A DNA stretch of 9,798 bases from Planctomycetota bacterium (lineage in GTDB: Bacteria; Planctomycetota; PUPC01; DSUN01): contig VGYW01000320.1 in NCBI GenBank assembly GCA_016872875.1, forward strand, positions 1 to 9,798. Direction: 5' to 3'. A program made the position numbers and the translations under genes. Numbering within the stretch: the stretch's first letter is position 1; each line of letters opens with the position of its first letter. Positions 1 through 6,600 of this stretch are shown piece after piece. A model generated the notes under the pieces. It was given only the letters and a program-made list of their open reading frames with translations, did not search any database and was not told the DNA's origin.

Positions 1-90
1 CCCGACAGGGGCGTACTATAGCAGCCCAGGGCGAAGCCCTGATCTTTGCCCACATCTCGGGGCCTTGTAGCCCGCCGACGCGGGCGACCC

Positions 91-254
91 AGCCGTAGCC
101 CAGGGCGACCGAAGGGAGCCCTGGGATCGCGCGTCCCCCCCCATCCAAGCCCCCGAAGGGGGCGTTTCACGCCCATTGAATCGCCCCGCTTCGGGGGCTC
201 TACGCTGGCGGGGCCTTTTCCCAGGGCTCCCTTCGGTCGCCCTGGGCTACGGCT
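91..254. repeat. Perfect 36-bp inverted repeat (91-126 / 219-254)
   Basis: The 36 bases at 91-126 are the exact reverse complement of 219-254. Each arm is itself an imperfect palindrome with ends CCCAGGGC and GCCCTGGG around an 11-base centre. Perfect identity over 36 bp suggests recent duplication or active homogenisation, unlike the outer arms, which carry about five mismatches. Confidence 0.9.
148..199. repeat. Inner inverted repeat with AGCCCCCGAAG arms
   Basis: AGCCCCCGAAG at 148-158 pairs exactly with CTTCGGGGGCT at 189-199, and the match continues with a one-base indel to 148-164/182-199. A third related copy lies at 260-276 (CCCCC-ATTC-GGGGG core). The left copy also holds its own small palindrome GCCCCC-GAA-GGGGGC, again with a three-base loop. 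Confidence 0.7.
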
Positions 255-338
255 CAAACGCCCCCATTCGGGGGCTAAACCCCAGCCTCCAGAAGATGTG
301 GGCAAAGATCAGGGCGAAGCCCTGGGCTGATGTAGTAC

Positions 339-352
339 GCTCCGTTCGGAGC
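339..352. repeat. Small palindrome GCTCCG-TT-CGGAGC
   Basis: A 6-bp perfect stem with a two-base loop directly follows and slightly overlaps the right outer arm of the nested element. It may be the edge of the element or a separate small repeat. Confidence 0.4.
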
Positions 353-409
353 GTCGGAGGCTAGGAATGTCACCAGAACTGGGGGCCAGAGGCGCGGCCG
401 GCTGGCCCG

Positions 410-438
410 TTGAAAGTATCCCGTGGACCGGTTATGAT
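410..438 (+). promoter_or_regulatory. Putative sigma70 promoter for the DUF3568 gene
   Basis: TTGAAA at 410-415 and TATGAT at 433-438 are separated by 17 bases, close to the sigma70 consensus with ideal spacing. It lies about 80 bases upstream of the lipoprotein start, in the only non-repetitive gap before that gene. This is a sequence match only; the start of transcription is not known. Confidence 0.5.
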
Positions 439-510
439 CGGGTGCGCGAGAGGGACTCCTCTCCACCTGTCCGAGGATCCCGGTAGGTTCGGGGCGACAG
501 GAACCTTGGC

Positions 511-516
511 AAGGAG
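511..516 (+). promoter_or_regulatory. Shine-Dalgarno site AAGGAG
   Basis: AAGGAG directly abuts an ATG at 517 (no spacer) and lies six bases before the in-frame ATG at 523. The spacing favours initiation at 523, which removes two residues (Met-Ala) from the longest reading. Confidence 0.6.
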
Positions 517-522
517 ATGGCG

Positions 523-921
523 ATGAGAACGGGACGCTTTGTCGTGAGCCTGTTGGGGGTGGCGCTCGTGGCGCTGGGGAACGCCGGCTGCACGCTGCTG
601 CTCCTGGGCGCGGGGGCCGCGGCGGGGGCTGGAACCGTGGCCTACCTCCAGGGGGAGCTGAGGGCCAACCAGGACGCCCCCCTCGACAAGGTGCTGAAGG
701 CCGCCGAGGACTCCCTCAAGGAGATGCAGTACGCCGTGACGGAGAGGACCGAGGCCGCGGGCCGCGCCAGGCTGCTCGCGCGCGGCGCGGGGGACAAGCG
801 GGTGGACGTCCACCTCAAGGCGCTCACGCCTAACGCCACCGAGGTTCGCATCCGCGTGGGCGTGTTCGGCGACGAGGCCCTCTCGCGCCAGATTCTCGAG
901 AGAATCCGCAAACGCCTCTGA
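523..921 (+). CDS. DUF3568 family lipoprotein
   Basis: A small exported protein of 132 residues that I recognise as DUF3568-like; its biochemical role is unknown. From the chosen start, residues 1-22 form a signal sequence with Arg at 2 and 5 and a hydrophobic core, ending in NAGC with Cys23. This is a lipobox-like site, although Asn at position -3 is not canonical. A glycine/alanine-rich hydrophobic stretch follows (LLLLGAGAAAGAG), then YLQGELRA, typical of this family. The mature part has a predicted alpha/beta pattern: a helix with LDKVLKAAEDSLKEM, then strands carrying VDVHLKAL and TEVRIRVGVFGDE, and a final helix ILERIRKRL. Length and motif order fit the family. The gene stands alone behind its own promoter and Shine-Dalgarno site. 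The longest reading begins at 517. Lipoprotein status is inferred from the sequence. Confidence 0.85.
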   Translation: MRTGRFVVSLLGVALVALGNAGCTLLLLGAGAAAGAGTVAYLQGELRANQDAPLDKVLKAAEDSLKEMQYAVTERTEAAGRARLLARGAGDKRVDVHLKALTPNATEVRIRVGVFGDEALSRQILERIRKRL

Positions 922-953
922 TTCCCGGCCGGGCAGGAGAAGGGCCGTCGCTC

Positions 954-982
954 TTGACATCGGCTTGCGTGCCTCGTACACT
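954..982 (+). promoter_or_regulatory. Strong sigma70-like promoter facing a gene remnant
   Basis: TTGACA at 954-959 matches the -35 consensus exactly, and TACACT at 977-982 follows after a 17-base spacer. The next ATG (1019-1021), with GGAGA at 1006-1010, opens only a 21-codon frame ending at 1084, so the promoter has no intact gene directly downstream. Confidence 0.5.
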
Positions 983-984
983 GA

Positions 985-1149
985 ACGCGGTTCACTGGGG
1001 ACGACGGAGAACCAGCACATGAGGCGCGCTCGTCTCTTGAAAGTTGCGCCGTCGGCCGCCTGCTCAACTGGAACGCAGACGTGACGGGCGACGCCACGCC
1101 CCACGTGGCCATCAACGCGAGCGGCAGCGACCTCAAGCCCCCGCGCTCT
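985..1149 (+). pseudogene. Coding-like fragment without a start, probable gene remnant
   Basis: The frame opening after the stop at 982-984 reads without interruption to a stop at 1255-1257. From about 1051 to 1149 nearly every third codon position is G or C, and the peptide has ordinary composition (for example LLNWNADVTGDATPHVAINA), unlike the Arg/Pro-rich shadow frames around it. There is no ATG in this frame, and GTG at 1081 is the first possible alternative start. An ATG with a fair ribosome binding site at 1019 is in a different frame. The simplest reading is a decayed or frameshifted gene whose 3' part was displaced by the palindrome array that begins at 1150. I do not recognise the family. 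It could also be chance coding bias in high-GC DNA. Confidence 0.3.
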
Positions 1150-1348
1150 CCATACTCGATCAACCGTGCGCCCCTGTCACTTGGCCCACTATGGGCGTTT
1201 TGGCGATCCGGACGCATCCGGGGCGGTCCCGCCATACTGTGTCAAGCCGCAGCTTGACACAGTATGGGTATTCTGGCGATCCGGACGCATCCGGGGCCGT
1301 TTCTCCCATAGTGTGTCAACTGCGCCCCTGATGTTTGACACACTATGG
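1150..1348. repeat. Array of six alternating 14-bp repeats forming three hairpins
   Basis: The 14-mer TTGACACACTATGG or its reverse complement occurs six times in strictly alternating orientation: 1150-1163 (reverse, degenerate), 1181-1194 (forward, degenerate), 1232-1245 (reverse), 1254-1267 (forward), 1306-1319 (reverse) and 1335-1348 (forward). Neighbouring copies pair into hairpins. The middle one is a perfect 16-bp stem (1232-1247/1252-1267) with loop CGCA; the last is a perfect 14-bp stem with a 15-base loop. Between hairpins lies an identical 24-bp spacer (1201-1224 and 1274-1297) whose core is CCGGA-CGCA-TCCGG. Seen the other way, 1254-1319 is a 66-bp unit with 14-bp terminal inverted repeats. 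There is no gene inside. It could be tandem MITE-like or REP-like elements, or an array of protein-binding sites. Confidence 0.85.
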
Positions 1349-1543
1349 AGCACCCTCCCCGCCCGGCACCCATAACCCATTGCCTGCCAAGCGCTTACCG
1401 CGCCGCCTTGCCCCCAGGTTGAATACCCGCACGCTAGCGCCGTCTGAAAGAGAGGAACGAAAATGGCCGCTGTTTGGACGCGTGAGGCCTCTTGCGGCAG
1501 CGGACGTGTGAGGATGCCCAGGGCCGGGTGTCCTACTCGCTGA
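1349..1543. other. Stretch without a supported gene
   Basis: No convincing coding region, promoter pair or hairpin is visible here. A 26-codon frame (1463-1543) begins after AGAGGA at 1451-1456 and stops just before the next gene's Shine-Dalgarno site, so a leader peptide is conceivable but unsupported. Confidence 0.4.
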
Positions 1544-1549
1544 AAGGAG
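1544..1549 (+). promoter_or_regulatory. Shine-Dalgarno site AAGGAG for the frameshifted secreted protein
   Basis: AAGGAG ends nine bases before the ATG at 1559 and fixes the start of the small secreted-protein gene. It shows that translation is meant to enter the frame encoding the signal peptide, not the overlapping frame that is open from 1492. Confidence 0.6.
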
Positions 1550-1558
1550 CACGCGGCC

Positions 1559-1866
1559 ATGAACGTGCAGAAGCTGGCCTTCGCGGTTGCGTTCGTCATC
1601 GCCCTGGCGCGGTCGTCCACCCTCCTGGCCCTGCCGAAGGACACGGCGGCGGGGCTATCATCGTCCGCTGGAAGACCACCATCGAGAACGAGTGGAAGCT
1701 CGTCGGGGCTTGCCCCCTTCGCCCAGGCCACGGCGGAGACCACGAGCCGGTGGTATACAAGTACACGGATCAGAAAGAGATGACGACCGAGGAGAGCTAC
1801 CCAGAGGGCACGCGCAGGCCGCAGCCGCCCGCTGGCCTCGGATTGCCCCTCGCGCGTTCCCGATGA
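1559..1866 (+). pseudogene. Small secreted protein gene split by a one-base frameshift
   Basis: The start at 1559 has a good Shine-Dalgarno site and encodes a typical signal peptide: Lys at residue 5, hydrophobic core LAFAVAFVIALA, and an LLALP end near residue 25. After about residue 32 this frame turns into a Ser/Arg-rich shadow ending at 1783. The neighbouring frame instead gives natural-looking protein (VRWKTTIENEWKLVGA, then EPVVYKYTDQKEMTTEE) up to a stop at 1864-1866. One extra G in the run at 1651-1654 would join the two into a single protein of about 102 residues. I do not recognise the family. The cause may be a real deletion, an assembly error in a GC-rich run, or less likely programmed frameshifting. 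It is the last plus-strand gene before a terminator-like hairpin. Confidence 0.5.
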
Positions 1867-1890
1867 GTCCTGCCCCAGCAGCGCCGAGCC

Positions 1891-1918
1891 AAGGGGTGGC
1901 CCGCAACGGCCACCCCTT
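1891..1918. terminator. Terminator-like hairpin between converging genes
   Basis: A perfect 11-bp stem, AAGGGGTGGCC and GGCCACCCCTT, encloses the loop CGCAAC. It lies 24 bases after the plus-strand stop at 1866 and 21 bases before the minus-strand stop at 1940, so it could end transcription from both sides. The T tract is short (TTT on the plus strand, TT on the minus strand), so termination strength is uncertain. Confidence 0.65.
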
Positions 1919-1939
1919 TGCATGATCTTGCGCGAGGTC

Positions 1940-3634
1940 CTACCCGCCCGGCGGGGCCTGGCGGACGCGGTAGAGGGCCTTGTCCCGGTGCGCCAGGTAC
2001 TCCACGCTGCCGTCGGGGAGCCAGGCGGGACCGTTGGGCACCACGCCGTCGTACTCCGGCCCGAGCGCGCCGTCGAGGACGATCAGGGTCTTGGTGCCCT
2101 CCTTCCGCTCGCGCCTGGCGCGATAGACGAAGTGTTTGCCATCGGGACTGAAGGCGGGGGGAGCGATGTCGTCAAACTCCGGCCCCTGGGCGCCGTCCAC
2201 GACGGCGAACTTCTTGGTCGCTCGGCCAGCGACATAGGCGAGGCGTGGTGGCACAGGCGTCCCGCCTGTGGAAGGGCTGAAGGCGAGCGTCCTTTCGCCC
2301 ACGCCGCCGAACTCAGGGCCAGGCTTGCCATCGAGGACGGCGAGCCAGGCGTCGCCCTTCCTCGCGCCGTAGGCCACGTGCTTCCCATCGGGGCTGAAGA
2401 GCGGCGTGCCCGCCACAATGCCGTCCCACGGCGGGCCGGCCACGCCATCGAGGACCACGAGCCACTTCTCGCCGCGCCGCGCGCCGTAGGCCACGCGCTT
2501 GCCGTCGGGGCTGAAGACCGGCGTGCGGTCCATGATCGCATCGAAGTCCGGCCCGGGCTTGCCGTCGAGGATGACGGCCCACTTCTTGCCCTTGAGGGCG
2601 CTGTAGGCGACGCGGGAGCCATCAGGGCTGAAGACGGGGTCGCCGCGCCCGAGGCCATCAAAGGCCGGGCTGGGCTTGCCGTCGAGCCAAAGGAGGTGCT
2701 TGGCGCCCACCCGCCCGCAATAGGCCAAGCGCGGTGGCACAGGCGTCTCGCCTGTGACGGGGCTGAAGACTGGATTTCCCTCCGCGAGGCCATCTAGCTC
2801 AGGCCCCGGCTGCCCGTCGGCGAAGACTACGTACTTCTTGCCAATCTGGGCGGCGTAGGCCACGCGCTTGCCATCGGGGCTGAAGAGCGGGGTGCCCTTG
2901 ACGATTGCATCGCAGGGCGGCCCGGCCTGCCCGTCCACGACGATCACCCACTTGCCCCCCTGTTCAGCGCCGTAGGCCAGGCGCGGTGGCACAGGCGTCC
3001 CGCCTGTGACCGGGCTGAAGAACGGCGCGCCATCTTGAATCGCGTCGAACTCCGGCCCGGGCTGGCCATCCAGGATGACCGCCCACTTCTTGCCCTTCTT
3101 CGCGGCGTAAGCCAAATGTGGTGGCACAGGCGTCCCGCCCGTGACCGGGCTGAAGACCGGGTTGTCCGCGAGGGTCGCATCGAACTCCGAGCCGGGCTTG
3201 CCATCGAGCACGACGGTCCACTTGCCGCCCCTGTGCCCCGCATAGGCCACGTGCGCGCCGTCGGGGCTGAAGAAGGGGTGGCGTTGCATGATGCCGTCGA
3301 ACTCGGGGCCGGCCTGGCCGTCAATGACGGCGAACTGCTTCTTGCCCTTGGCCGCGATGTAGCCGAGGCGTTTGCCGTCGGGACTGAACCGCAGCGTGCC
3401 CGGGGCGATGGCGTCGTGCTCAGGGCCGGGCTGCCCATCCACCACCACGAGGCACTTGCCCTCTTTAGCGGCCACGTAGGCGAGGCGCCGCCCGTCGCGG
3501 GTCGTCCGCCACAGCAGTATCTTCTCGTGGAGCGGTCCGAGGCGCTGCTCGTCCACTCGCGCGGCGGGGGGCTCTGAGGGCGCCGCCGCGGCGAACGCGA
3601 GCTCCCAGGCCAGGACAAGGGTGCAAACGTGCAT
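1940..3634 (-). CDS. PD40/TolB-like beta-propeller protein with 12-13 blades
   Basis: A 564-residue protein built almost entirely of about 39-residue repeats of the form FSPDGKRVAY...KWxVVLDGxPGPEFDAI. The FSPDGKxxAY part is the classic PD40 (WD40-like, TolB-type) signature; the DGxPGPEFD part recurs in nearly every unit. I count 12 clear units from about residue 41 to 538 and a degraded last one. Residues 1-18 look like a signal peptide with a weak n-region (no Lys/Arg) and an alanine-rich end. No catalytic motif is visible; a binding or scaffold role in the cell envelope is likely, but the ligand is unknown. The ATG at 3634 has GGAG eight bases upstream, inside the 21-base gap after the PQQ-like gene, so the two are probably co-transcribed. 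Four units (residues 164-172, 209-217, 293-301, 455-463) carry VTGGTPVPP or a variant instead of the DGK turn, encoded by a palindromic DNA repeat. Confidence 0.85.
   Translation of the reverse strand: MHVCTLVLAWELAFAAAAPSEPPAARVDEQRLGPLHEKILLWRTTRDGRRLAYVAAKEGKCLVVVDGQPGPEHDAIAPGTLRFSPDGKRLGYIAAKGKKQFAVIDGQAGPEFDGIMQRHPFFSPDGAHVAYAGHRGGKWTVVLDGKPGSEFDATLADNPVFSPVTGGTPVPPHLAYAAKKGKKWAVILDGQPGPEFDAIQDGAPFFSPVTGGTPVPPRLAYGAEQGGKWVIVVDGQAGPPCDAIVKGTPLFSPDGKRVAYAAQIGKKYVVFADGQPGPELDGLAEGNPVFSPVTGETPVPPRLAYCGRVGAKHLLWLDGKPSPAFDGLGRGDPVFSPDGSRVAYSALKGKKWAVILDGKPGPDFDAIMDRTPVFSPDGKRVAYGARRGEKWLVVLDGVAGPPWDGIVAGTPLFSPDGKHVAYGARKGDAWLAVLDGKPGPEFGGVGERTLAFSPSTGGTPVPPRLAYVAGRATKKFAVVDGAQGPEFDDIAPPAFSPDGKHFVYRARRERKEGTKTLIVLDGALGPEYDGVVPNGPAWLPDGSVEYLAHRDKALYRVRQAPPGG
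2246..2272. repeat. Palindromic insert copy 1 (CACAGGCG-TCC-CGCCTGTG)
   Basis: An 8-bp perfect stem with a TCC loop, preceded by GGTGG on the plus strand. Read on the minus strand it encodes STGGTPVPP at residues 455-463 of the propeller protein, in place of the DGK turn. Confidence 0.8.
2732..2758. repeat. Palindromic insert copy 2 (loop TCT)
   Basis: Same palindrome with one loop change (TCT), which turns the encoded VTGGTPVPP into VTGETPVPP at residues 293-301. Both stem arms are intact. Confidence 0.8.
2984..3010. repeat. Palindromic insert copy 3
   Basis: Perfect copy of the CACAGGCG-TCC-CGCCTGTG palindrome with the GGTGG flank; encodes VTGGTPVPP at residues 209-217. Confidence 0.8.
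3119..3145. repeat. Palindromic insert copy 4 (one arm mismatch)
   Basis: Same element with the right arm reading CGCCCGTG, a single change that is silent in the encoded VTGGTPVPP (residues 164-172). A silent change that breaks the stem hints that the peptide is kept while the DNA palindrome decays. Confidence 0.8.
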
Positions 3635-3655
3635 AGGCGTCTCTCCGGTGGTTCT

Positions 3656-6600
3656 TCAGGGCGCCTCGCGGACGGGGACAAGCGCGAGGGAGGTCTTCAG
3701 TTGGAAGCTGCACGTGCAGTGGCGCCCGTAGAGCGGCAGGCTCACAACGCCGTCGGCCGGCACCGCGGGCGAGGCGCAGCCGGGCCGGATGCCGTTCAGG
3801 TACGTTCGGGCGTTCTGTCCGATGTGCTGGTAGGCGGCGTAGCCATCGCGGAAGAAGAACAGGTTCTCGCTTGCGACGCCGCTGGCGCACTTGCCGCGCG
3901 GGCACTGCCAGGGGGCCTTGCGGCCGGAGCGCGGGTCTTCGATGAGCCACGGCTCGTCCGAGAGCAGGCTGTAGGCCGCGGCAGGCGGCTCGCCGCGGTT
4001 GGAACCTTGCGTGATGAGCACGTCGCGGTGGAGCACCAGCGGCCGGTCCCCTCGGGCGATGGAGCGGTCCCAGAGCGCGGCGCCGTCGCGCCCTCGGCAC
4101 GCGACGACGCGCACGGCATCAGCCGCCACGACGATGTCGTGGTCCTGAGAGTAGGCCAGCCACGAGGCCGCGAAGTCGAGCTGGGTGGACCAGGCGACGG
4201 AGCCTTTCCGGGCGTCGAGGGCGAGGAGCGTGGCGCCCGCGGGCTCGCCCGCCGGGCGGTCAACGCAGAAGACCTTGGCAGCCCCGGCGCAGAGCGCCAT
4301 GTGGGGGAAGCAGCCCGCCGCCTCGCGGGTCCAGAGGGTCTCGCCCTTGTGGCGGTCGAGGACGGCCAAGCGCCGGCTGCTGCGGCTGTGGGTCACGCGC
4401 TCCCCCTCCGCCTCCACCGCGGCGATCAAGAGTTCTTCCCACACCAGGATGTGCCCCCAGGTTGGCTTGCGGCCTTGGGTGGGCGGGAGCCGGAATTGGG
4501 TCGCGGCCGCGCCCGTGGCGGGGTCGAGGCACAGGCAGCGCTCGCCGCAGGCGACATAGATGGCGTCCTCGAGGGCCACGAGGTTGTTGCGCCAATAGGT
4601 GTTCGGGTAGCCGCCCACGAAAGCGCTCAGGCCCGGCAAGGCCGCGGTCCAGAGCACGCGGCCCGTGTAGGCATCCACGGCGCGGACGACGTCGGGGCCG
4701 GCCATCACGAGGCGGCCGCCGGCCACGCGCGGCGAGGGGCCGACGTTTGGCGCGCCACTGTTGGGACGCGAATCGAGGATGATCTTGTCGGTGAATGTCC
4801 CACCCCACCAAAGCACGCCGAACGGCGCATCGAGGCGGTCGCGGGAGAAGCAGGTGTTCGCCGCATCGGCGTGCTGATGGCTCCATTGGCCCGAGCCTGG
4901 CGGGGGGCCGGTTCGCGTCACCAGAGTCAGGTCGCCCTGCGTTCTGGCCTCCAACTTCCCCAGCCGGGCCTCGGCCACGCAGCGGGCCAAGGCATCGTGC
5001 TGCCCTCCGGACAGCCGGAAACGGGCAGTGCCGCCGAAGGGGCGAAGGCAAGCGAGGAGCTTCCGCGCGGCGGGCGGGCTCGCCTCCTCGGCGACGATCA
5101 GCGATGCGATGTAGGGCGGCAGCTCGACGGCCGCGGGGTCCCCGCTGAGCACCGCGGCGCGGGCGCCGTAGAGGCCCGCCTGGTCGAGCCGCCGCCTGAG
5201 CGCGGCGCTCCTGCGTTCGTCGGGGTCCACGGCAACGACGTGAAGCTGGGACTGTCGGAGGAGTTCCTCCAACAAGCCATCTTGTCCGATGCCCCAGGCC
5301 AGGGCGTAGCCTGCGGGGCTGCGCGACGCCTTGAGCACCTCCGCCGCCATTGCGGCGTGCCGTGGCGAGCCGATGGCGCCGCTGGGGAGGCCGTGCCGCC
5401 GTGGCTCGCCGTTGGGCGCCGCCCCGAAGCAGAAGATGCGGCCCTCCCGCGTGGTCAGGAACAGCTTGCCATCGGCTGCCGCCGCGCTCCAGGGGGTGCC
5501 CTCCACCTCGGCTCTCCACGCTATGGTAGGCTTGGCGCCTTGCGTCGGGATGCTCGCGGCGACGAGCGTGCTGCCAATGCTCGCGTAGAGGCGCGAGCCC
5601 GACCTCAGGAGGAGCCTTGCGGCGAGCGACGGGGAGCCGAGGGGGAGCGCCCAGACCTCCGGCAGCCCCCATGCCTGCTGCTTTCGCCCCGAGGAGTCCG
5701 TCTCTTCCCGCACGGTAGGGCTACGGGGGTCCAGGGCACGGAGCACGCCCGATCGGGCATCGAGGCAGAAGACGGCCTCGCGGCTGAGCACTGGCGGGCA
5801 CCCGTGGACCAGGCGGCCGCGGCTGTCGCCCGCTGAGCCCACCCACATCGAGCCTGAGCGCTTCTTGCCGCCGGACTCGATTCTCCCGCCGTATAGGAAA
5901 CCGGCGTGGTACGTTAGGCCGGCGCTGGCGGCGAGGCAGAAGCCGCCGGCCCCCTGGGGCGGGGTGCCGCCACGCGGGTGGTTGAAGCGGTCGAGGAGCT
6001 TCCCGGTCCGGCGGTCGAACGTAGCCGGCCTGCCGTGGCCGCCGGGCACCTTCACCTCCTCGCCCACCACTGTCAGATACCCCTGGGGCGCGAGCCAGTC
6101 GCACTCGCCGTTCGTCCAGACCACCTTGCCGCTTTCAGTGTCGAGGGCGTGGACAAACGTCTTAGCGAATGGGAAGATGCCTGCCGCGAAGAACACCGTG
6201 CCGTCGGCGACGGCGGGTCCGCCGCGAGCCGGCCAGGCGGAGATGAGTCGCCCGTTGCCGAGTGCGAGCCGGCCCGAGGGCGCGCCGCGGAACTTCCATT
6301 GCAGGCGCCCCCTCGTCGCCTCCAAGCAATACAGGTGCCCGTCGTCGCATGAGAACAACACCTTGCCTTCGCTGGCCGCAGGTGCCAGCCGAATCGGCCC
6401 GTCGGCGTAGAAGACCCACTTCTCCACGCCCGTCTCGGTATCCAGCGCCGTCAGGCTGTCGCTGCGCGAGGAGGCGAGGAACAGGGTCTTGCCCACCACG
6501 ACCGGCTCGTAGGCCGCGTCGAAGAGCAGCATCTCGGGGTCTTCTGGCCGAGCCGAGTCGGCCGGCCAGGCGGGCTCCAGCGGCGGAAGCTGGCGGACCC

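Larger units (their letters stand above)
11..340. repeat. Nested inverted-repeat element (outer arms 11-57 and 294-340)
   Basis: Bases 11-57 and 294-340 are inverted copies of each other over 47 bp, with about 42 identities and no gap. Each arm contains a mini-palindrome CAGGGC-GAA-GCCCTG with a three-base loop. Two further inverted pairs lie inside, at 91-126/219-254 and at 148-164/182-199, so the whole stretch could fold into one long interrupted hairpin or cruciform. The open frames crossing it are arginine- and proline-rich translations of the palindromes and have no convincing ribosome binding site. This looks like a non-autonomous, MITE-like or composite repetitive element. I see no transposase and no clear target-site duplication. 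Confidence 0.8.
2024..3388 (-). repeat. Tandem ~117-base coding repeats of the propeller
   Basis: The PD40-type units recur about every 117 bases, or about 135 bases in the four units that contain the palindromic insert. Units 4 and 8 are among the closest (both contain KGKKWAVILDG) although only unit 4 has the insert. Such near-identical units are open to unequal recombination and gene conversion. Confidence 0.75.

Noticed and set aside
46..364. Open frames in the first 370 bases
   Set aside because: They translate the nested palindromes, with no Shine-Dalgarno site and a Pro/Arg/Gly-rich composition, so they are not treated as genes.
1150..1348. CRISPR array
   Set aside because: Repeats alternate in orientation, the intervening segments are identical rather than unique, and there are no cas genes.
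1463..1543. 26-codon frame before the secreted-protein gene, possible leader peptide
   Set aside because: It has a fair ribosome binding site, but the peptide is nondescript and nothing shows attenuation-like structures.
1922..2797. Plus-strand open frame of 291 codons
   Set aside because: It is a shadow of the repeated PD40 gene; its apparent internal repeats mirror the blades on the minus strand.
3629..5836. Long plus-strand open frame of 735 codons
   Set aside because: It is antisense to the PQQ-like gene, has no recognisable domains, and its Gly/Ala/Arg-rich make-up is what high third-position GC on the other strand produces.
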